From NCBI GenBank assembly GCA_025618425.1, contig CM046844.1:18592324-18656323 (forward strand): a DNA stretch of 64,000 bases. Direction: 5' to 3'. A program made the position numbers and the translations under genes. This DNA comes from Heliocidaris tuberculata (lineage: Eukaryota > Echinodermata > Echinoidea > Camarodonta > Echinometridae). The notes below the pieces were generated by a model that was not told the origin of the DNA, did not search any database, and worked only from the letters and a program-made list of their open reading frames with translations. This document shows positions 57,796 to 64,000 of the stretch, in pieces. The number at the start of each line of letters is the position of its first letter. Positions within the stretch are counted from its first letter, which is position 1.

Positions 57796-58100
57796 GTGAA
57801 TGAGTGGTCGAAACCTTTCACATATATTTCTCGTCATATTTCTCGTATCCAGTTCAAAATACTGTTATTAACCTATCAATGTTTACAAAAGCTAGCTCCT
57901 TCCTATCTTACTGAATTGTTAACTCCATATAAACCAGAAAGAATGCTACGTTCCAGTGCCAAGTCTCTGCTTTGTTCCACAAACCATGACAAAGTCATAC
58001 GGGGAAAGGTCTTTCTCATACGCAGCCACTTTTTTGTGGAACAAATTGCCAGAACAACTCAAAACTATAGGAACATATGACACCTTGAAAACATAATTTT
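57796..58100 (+). pseudogene. LINE reverse-transcriptase C-terminal fragment
   Basis: Encodes SRIQFKILLLTYQCLQKLAP followed by SYLTELLTPYKPERMLRSS, the usual CR1/L2/Rex-type tail. After VIRGK a frame change is needed to reach FSYAATFLWNKLPEQLKTIG. Only this 3' piece is present, followed by poly-T/poly-G (58159-58197). A different family from the 60.5-kb LINE. Confidence 0.8.
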
Positions 58101-58299
58101 TCACCACTTATGAATAGTCAGAAACATGAACCCAGTGCATTTTTTCTGTTTTTCTTTTTTTTTTTTTTTTTTTTTTTTTTTTGGGGGGGGGGGGGGTTGC
58201 TTTTCTTGTATAAACTTGTTTTCTATTCTAAGTGCATAGAGACATGCAAATTTGCCTATGTGTTATGCGCTATACAAAAATGTTTAATTATTATTATTA

Positions 58300-58455
58300 T
58301 TATTATATTTGAATATGAGGGCATCCGAAGAGCAACCTTTTTCAGGTGACCTTTCTTTTAGTATTCTTCCAAACTGACATTTAAAAAAAAGAAGAATGAA
58401 ATAGCTCACAAATTATATTTCACCTTTACCAGAAACTTTCCCTTCTCTTTAAAGG
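58300..58455. repeat. Fragment related to the intron 4 palindrome arm
   Basis: Shares TATGAGGGCAT, GAAGAG, TCTTCCAAACT and AGCTCACAAATTAT with 37815-37925, at moderate identity. Confidence 0.65.
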
Positions 58456-58489
58456 TTTAATATTTTGACATGACACACTGGTATAACCT

Positions 58490-58772
58490 TGGGGTCCACT
58501 CGCTATTCATAAGGACTGCTATTCACAGAAAACCGCTACTCATTTAACACGAGTTATGAATAGCTGTCCTTATAAATAGTTATGAATAGTGGTCCTTATG
58601 AACGGAAGTCCTAATGAATAGCGAGGTAATTTGTCTATGGTTTGCTCGCTATGTAGAAGGACCGATATTCATACAAAATCGCTATTCATTTAGTCACGCG
58701 TTATGGATAGCGGTCCTTATGAATAAGTGGTCCTTATGGATAGCGGTCATTATGACTAGCAAGGTTACCCCA
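58490..58772. repeat. Inverted array of ~12-18-bp GCTATTCATAAGGACC-like units
   Basis: About a dozen variants of TATGAATAGCGGTCCT occur in both orientations between GGGGTCCACTCGCTATTCAT at the left and the complement of GGGGTAACCTTGCTAGTCAT at the right. The two halves (58498-58630, 58631-58768) repeat the layout. Confidence 0.75.
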
Positions 58773-60414
58773 TAACCTTTGTATGTGATTGCATCAAACA
58801 CTCACATATTGATCCCTTTTAACTCACATATTGATCCCTTTTTTAAAAAAATTTCTTGAGTAATAAGAAATTCCATCTCAGTCATGTCAACCGAAAATGA
58901 TACCTATTCACTATCTTGATGACATCTTGATGACCTAACGACCTGTACATGATATGATTATATAAAAGATAAAGACAGAAGAACCTGAAAAGAGAAAGAA
59001 AGAGTAGGGAAAATTAGGGGGAAAAAATAGAATTAACAATATTGTCTTGTCTCTAGTATTAATCGGTACAATTGATGATTTTTGCGGCAGAAGTTTTCGG
59101 GCAAATTTTTACTTCACAGTCACATAAAAAATCAAACTTTTGTGATAGAAAAGAGATTTAGATGAATAACAGTTTGCAAAAGAATTATCCCATCAAACTT
59201 AGTGAATAGTTGCAATTAGCTTTGTCAGGCCAACAAAATATTTTTTACTCGTTGTTTGCAGTTTTAACAAGGGCATGAAATTAGGGAGTGGTAATAGAGC
59301 AGATAATGATGATTGTATGGTGTTAGTCATGACTACTTTTGATATTCACAATGCACATTTAACAAGAGCATGAAATTGCCAAAAATAGTGAAGGTGGCAC
59401 GTTAATAGACCAAGAAAATGATGCTATTGTAGGCTTTATGTTATAGTAATCTCTTCAGGCTATGTCGTAATTGTTAAAGTGCGAACCTAAAGATTGTAGA
59501 ATGATTACAACAGCAACAAAAAGAAAAAATACCCATAAAAACAAATAAAAAAAAAAAAAAAAAAAACAACAACATAGAGAAACGCGGATCTGGTGCGACA
59601 AGCATTTTGCGTCTGATCTACACAGCGACAGGGCATCGTTTGCATCTACACCGGTAGACCTAGCTGTCCTGACAGTATTCCAAATACTTTTGCATTCAGT
59701 CTGTAAATGAACTTGGTTCTTAAAATGGATTCTACGGACCTGAGGGAACCACAGTTCAAGAAATAGAGAGAACATCTTGCTATTTATAATGTTTACGCCA
59801 AGTGAATTATGTTAATATCAAAATACAGGGTTAAAAAAAAAAAATCAGAGGATCATTTCCCTGACCTTCTTTCGCGTGACTCTGACTTCGCGGACCTGGA
59901 TATTTTCTACATATGAGTTGAAGAGTTGAAGAGTTTGCAGAATTATGCTTGACAAGCTAAAATGATGAATATGTTTACCCTTTCGGTTTGCTTTGAAGTA
60001 AATTTTCAATGAAACCCTAACACAGTTAGTATGATGGATATTTTAATGGCAGAGGCACGTGATCAGCGTTATAACATTTCCCCAGGTGTCTGCTTTTAGA
60101 CTTCAATTGAATAATATATTGTATGAATAGTCCTTTCGCCTCTTATTTATTTGGTCTTTTTTTTTCTACACAAAAAAATCCATACAAATCATACTCAATA
60201 CCTCGCTTAATATATTTTGTTCACCAATCCTCTTCGGCAATATGGTGTGATTTCCTTTGATCAACATGTCTTTTACGACCTTTCCCGCGATCCCGATAAA
60301 CAGTGTTGCTTAAAGTGAAGATCAATGCTTCAAAATAAGTCATATTTTCATTTTGATTTTCCATCCCTGCAAATTCTCCAGGTCAAAAAGACCATGCAAA
60401 ACGTCTATTTCGAT
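58773..60414. other. No gene recognised
   Basis: Poly-A at 59547-59565 and 59832-59843. A diverged duplication around 59265-59300 and 59355-59390 (AACAAGRGCATGAAAT). No exon recognised. Confidence 0.5.
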
Positions 60415-60468
60415 CCAGAAGGGCGTTAACTCTTTACAAAATAATGATGGGACATAACACCCTTCTGC
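60415..60468. repeat. 54-bp hairpin element (CAGAAGGGCGTTAA), second copy
   Basis: CCAGAAGGGCGTTAAC and ATAACACCCTTCTG form an imperfect stem; same sequence type as 11951-12006. Confidence 0.75.
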
Positions 60469-60594
60469 ATGGCTCCAAACAGACGAAAGTACATGTAACA
60501 TGAAACCAAACATCTTGTCAACATTGACAACAATAACATCGGTGACAGGCACCTTGGCAGAGACGGAGTCCACATCTGCAAGGAAGGACAGGCT

Positions 60595-63500
60595 GTGCTT
60601 GCCTCAAATCTACGACACTTCATTGATCAACCTCGAGGGCAACTTCCACCAACTCAGCAAAGGTCGTATGCTGAAGTGGCTGCCACGGTGGGATCTTCAA
60701 CGCCGGATTTCAGCAACCATCAACAAATGAGGAAGACTGAAGCCTCCCTACCCTTTGTTTCCACTGACGAAAGACCAGCAAGGATGGTGCGAATATCTAC
60801 ATCCTGTGAATCAAGTGATGACGACGAAGGGTTAAACTCAGCGTCTGACCTGGGATCATCTAGATCCTGTGCAGGTAATGACGAATTAAAACCGAAGTCA
60901 TCGAGATTATTTTGCAATCCAGACGTTGGTATTGACAATAATAATAGTACTGACAGAAATAAGTCAGATACTCACAAACTGCGTGATTTGGAAAATGGGT
61001 GTATCCCTAATATAAGCAAAAGAGGGATCAAATTTGCTCACTTGAACATTCATAGCTTGCATGGTATATAAAATTGATGAGCTAAAAATATTACTTCATA
61101 ATGAACCTTTTGATGTAATATGTTTGAACGAGACATTGTGTGATTCATCAATACCAGACTCTGAATTAAACATAGATGGCTTTGTTTTACTTCGTCAGGA
61201 CCGAAATAGACGTGGTGGAGGTATTGCTGTTTACATATCCAATAAATTTGATTTCAAGTTAAGAAATGATTTGAATAGCTATGATCTGGAATGCTTGTGG
61301 CTAGAGCTCTATTATCCTCACAAACCTCCTATGTTAGTAGGATCAATCTATAGACCACCAAATTCGACATCAGATTATTTTGAGAAGCTTGATTTATGCC
61401 TAGCAAGGGCGATGGTAGATAATATTAGTTGTACGATATTAGGTGACTTTAACTGTAACGTCTTAGATGAAAGAAGAGATGCCAATGCAGACAAATTAAC
61501 ATTCTTGCTTGAATTGTATGGTTTCAAGCAATTGGTTGAGCTACCTATATACTCGTATCACGCAGAGTACGTGTTCAGTTATTGATTTAGTTTTTGTCTC
61601 TGATCCCGAGCTCTACTCAGAGACGGGCGTGTTTAAAACTAGTATCAGTTATCATTATCTAGTGTACACTGTGAGAGATTTCAATAATGATATCCGAACA
61701 TTAACTGAGGGCGAGTCTACTAAGTTTAACTTTAAAAACCTCGTTGTTGATGATTTTTTTATCTGACTTACAAAAGGTACCATGGCGAACATGCTTCAAT
61801 ACAGACGATATTGACATCGCATGGGAAACATGGCTTGTTTTCTTTATGAATATTGTTAATAAACATATGCCGCTTTGCGAGAAAAGAATTCGCAAAAATG
61901 AATGCCCTTGGATTAATGAGGAGATTATTGAAGCGATGCACAAAAGAGATCATGCCCTTGATATTGCATTGAACAGGGCTGATAACTCATCATGGAAAAA
62001 GTACAAAGAACTAAAGAACAAGGTGAATCATCTTTTGAGGAAGGAAAAAAGAAAATATCACGATGCCCCAATAAATGATAGTAAAGGAAATAGCAGAAAG
62101 ATGTGGAAGAGTATCAAACATATTATCCCTAAATCTAATCAGGTCTTACCGTGTAGCACAGAAGTGAATGGGACCAGGATTCTAGATAATAAGTGCATTG
62201 CGCAGAGCTTTAATGACTATTTCATTACATGCGCTAGTAATATTACAAATGGTATCCCAAAGCATTCTGAAGTAATCTTCGACCACAATGAATTCGCTAA
62301 TACTGAATGTGAATTCGATTTACAGCCAGTGACGAGTGCCTTTGTTTTAAAAGAAATTGAAAATATGAGTAATGATAAGGCAACAGGAGATGATGGAGTA
62401 AGTTGTCGCCTTTTAAAAATGGCAAGATATATTATTTTGGACTCTTTGACATGTCTTATCAATATATCCATTACCACAGGACATGTACCAAGAGGCTGGA
62501 AAAAAGCAAGGGTAATTCCAATATACAAGACTGGTGATATGTCCACTCCAAGTAATTACAGGCCAATATCGGTATTATCCATTCTGAGTAAAATCTTAGA
62601 AAAAGCAGTTTACAAACAATTTTCTGACTTTCTTGACGAAAATGATATATTATATCCTAACCAGTCTGGATTTCGTCCTTTGCACTCTACTGCAACAGCT
62701 CTAATGAAACTTGTAGATCAGTGGTCTTCCAACATTGATAACAATAAGCTAACAGGTGTTGCTTTTATTGATCTGCGCAAAGTATTTGATACAGTCGATC
62801 ATGATATTCTGTTATGTAAATTAAAGGCTATTGGATGTTCTGATCACAGTGTTCAGTGGTTTAAATCGTATTTGTCCAACCGAGAACAGTCGGTTTGTTT
62901 TAAAATGGCAACATCTAGTTCCTTAAAAGTTATCATGGGAGTCCCGCAAGGTTCAGTTTTAGGGCCACTTCTGTTTTCTTTATATATAAATAGTTTGCCT
63001 AAATGTATTAATGTTGGCAATGTTGATATGTACGCCGACGACACGACTCTAACAGTCAGCGGAAGCAACGTTAAAGAAGTAGAAGAAAATTTAACCAGAG
63101 GTATGGAAAATATATTTGCATGGGCAACTAAAAACCGTTTAGTTCTTAATGCTGACAAGACAAACGTCATGCTAATAGGATCAAGATCGGTCGTTAATAG
63201 TGTAAATGATTTTTCTGTCACTCTAAACGGAAGTATTTTGAAAAGAGTAAAAGTGGCAAAATGCCTGGGTGTTATGATTGACGAAGAGTTACGCTGGACT
63301 GAACATGTTGAAAAAATTATCAAAACTACGCAAAAAAATATCAGTGTGATTAAGCGTGCTAAAAGCTATGTTCCTACACGATCTATTAAACTTCTTTAAA
63401 ATGCCATTGTTCTACCTCAATTTGATTATTGCTCCTCGGTCTGGTCTGGACGATTTCAAGACAAACAATTAAATTACAAAAGGTTCAAAAACGAGCTGCC

Positions 63501-63873
63501 CGTGTTGTGTTGGGAGAAGGATTTGATGTTTCTTCCAGTGACATGTTCGCGCGTCTAGGATGGATGCCTATTCAGACACGTTTCCAGTTTGGACGTGCAG
63601 TGATGATCGATGTATAAGTGTTTACATGATATGGCACTCACATACTTAAAGAGAGATTTAAGTCATGTTAGTTTGTTACATGGTTACAATACAAGAAAAG
63701 CTGAAAAAGATGCCTTGTGTGTACCAAAATTTAGGACGGACACATACAAACACAGTCCTTTGGTTTCGGGAATTAGAGTATGGAACCAACTTGAAAGTTC
63801 TGTCAAGAAATCACCAACATTGAACAGTTTCAAACATAACTTGAAAGTTCTGCTATCTGCAGAAGACGTTTAA
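60595..63873 (+). pseudogene. CR1/L2-like non-LTR retrotransposon, frameshifted endonuclease-RT ORF
   Basis: One ancestral polyprotein spread over several frames. N-terminal region 60595-61065 ends KFAHLNIHSL, the start of the AP endonuclease; it continues at 61061-61545 with FDVICLNETLCD, RRGGGIAVYI, GSIYRPPN and GDFNCN. A frameshift near 61550 leads to STCSVIDLVFVSDPEL; another near 61755 leads to the 551-codon RT frame (61744-63399): NYRPISVLS (271 on), FIDLRKVFDTVDHDIL (first catalytic Asp 343), GVPQGSVLGP (399 on), YADD (430-433, bases 63031-63042). TAA at 63397-63399 replaces a codon before NAIVLPQFDYCSSVW; further shifts near 63455 and 63610 precede the SYNTR-like GYNTRK and VWNQLESSVKKSPTLNSFK tail ending at 63873. 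An inactive copy; its 3' end may lie beyond 63873. Confidence 0.93.
61744..63399 (+). pseudogene. Reverse-transcriptase domain segment of the LINE
   Basis: The longest intact frame in the element. RT fingers, palm and thumb motifs are in normal order with both catalytic Asp positions kept (Asp343; YADD). It lacks its own natural start: residues before KVPW are read-through of the adjacent frame. The stop at 63397 cuts off about 160 residues of the usual C-terminus. Confidence 0.92.
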
Positions 63874-64000
63874 GTGAATATCGCTTACATGTATATTGAT
63901 TCAAATACATTACTCGATGAAATTTACTTGTTTATTCACAAACTTTTTGATGACATGAAACTTTTGAACTGAATGAATGACACCGCTTATCATAGTTATT

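Noticed and set aside
62853..63323. 156-codon frame antisense to the reverse transcriptase
   Set aside because: It is a shadow of the conserved RT coding sequence on the other strand.

Overview
The window is AT-rich animal nuclear DNA: one spread-out multi-exon gene, almost no other coding sequence, many microsatellites, and a dense population of inverted-repeat transposons. The protein and the repeat style (TTAA-flanked elements beginning AGGGAAAGT, palindromic elements centred on ATTGGCT, decayed CR1/L2-like LINEs) suggest a marine invertebrate deuterostome, probably an echinoderm such as a sea urchin. That assignment is inference; no database was searched.

The one clear gene lies on the minus strand from 50726 (start codon) to 23566 (stop). 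It encodes the mitochondrial 2-oxoglutarate/malate carrier (SLC25A11 orthologue). All 11 coding exons could be placed, every intron is GT-AG, the phases agree, and the spliced reading frame is 306 codons plus stop with the three mitochondrial-carrier signatures.

Layout. 1-23 kb: no recognised gene; mariner-like, hAT-like and TTAA-flanked elements, a LINE tail, simple repeats and a 47-bp minisatellite in the 3' flank of the carrier gene. 23.5-50.8 kb: the carrier gene. Its last exon is preceded by an array of decayed copies of the exon's own 5' part. Introns 8, 9 and 10 carry copies of one TTAA element. Intron 4 is almost filled by a giant palindrome interrupted by a hAT-like insertion. Intron 1 (9 kb) holds a nest of four inverted-repeat elements and a second palindrome with 475-bp arms. 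51-60 kb: no recognised gene; MITEs, (GA)n tracts, a LINE fragment and an inverted tandem-repeat block. 60.5-63.9 kb: a frameshifted CR1/L2-type LINE with endonuclease and reverse transcriptase on the plus strand.

The main interest is structural: several transposon insertions can be dated relative to one another because target-site duplications or empty sites survive in this sequence, and the carrier's terminal exon has seeded a minisatellite that still carries 3' splice sites and open reading frames.
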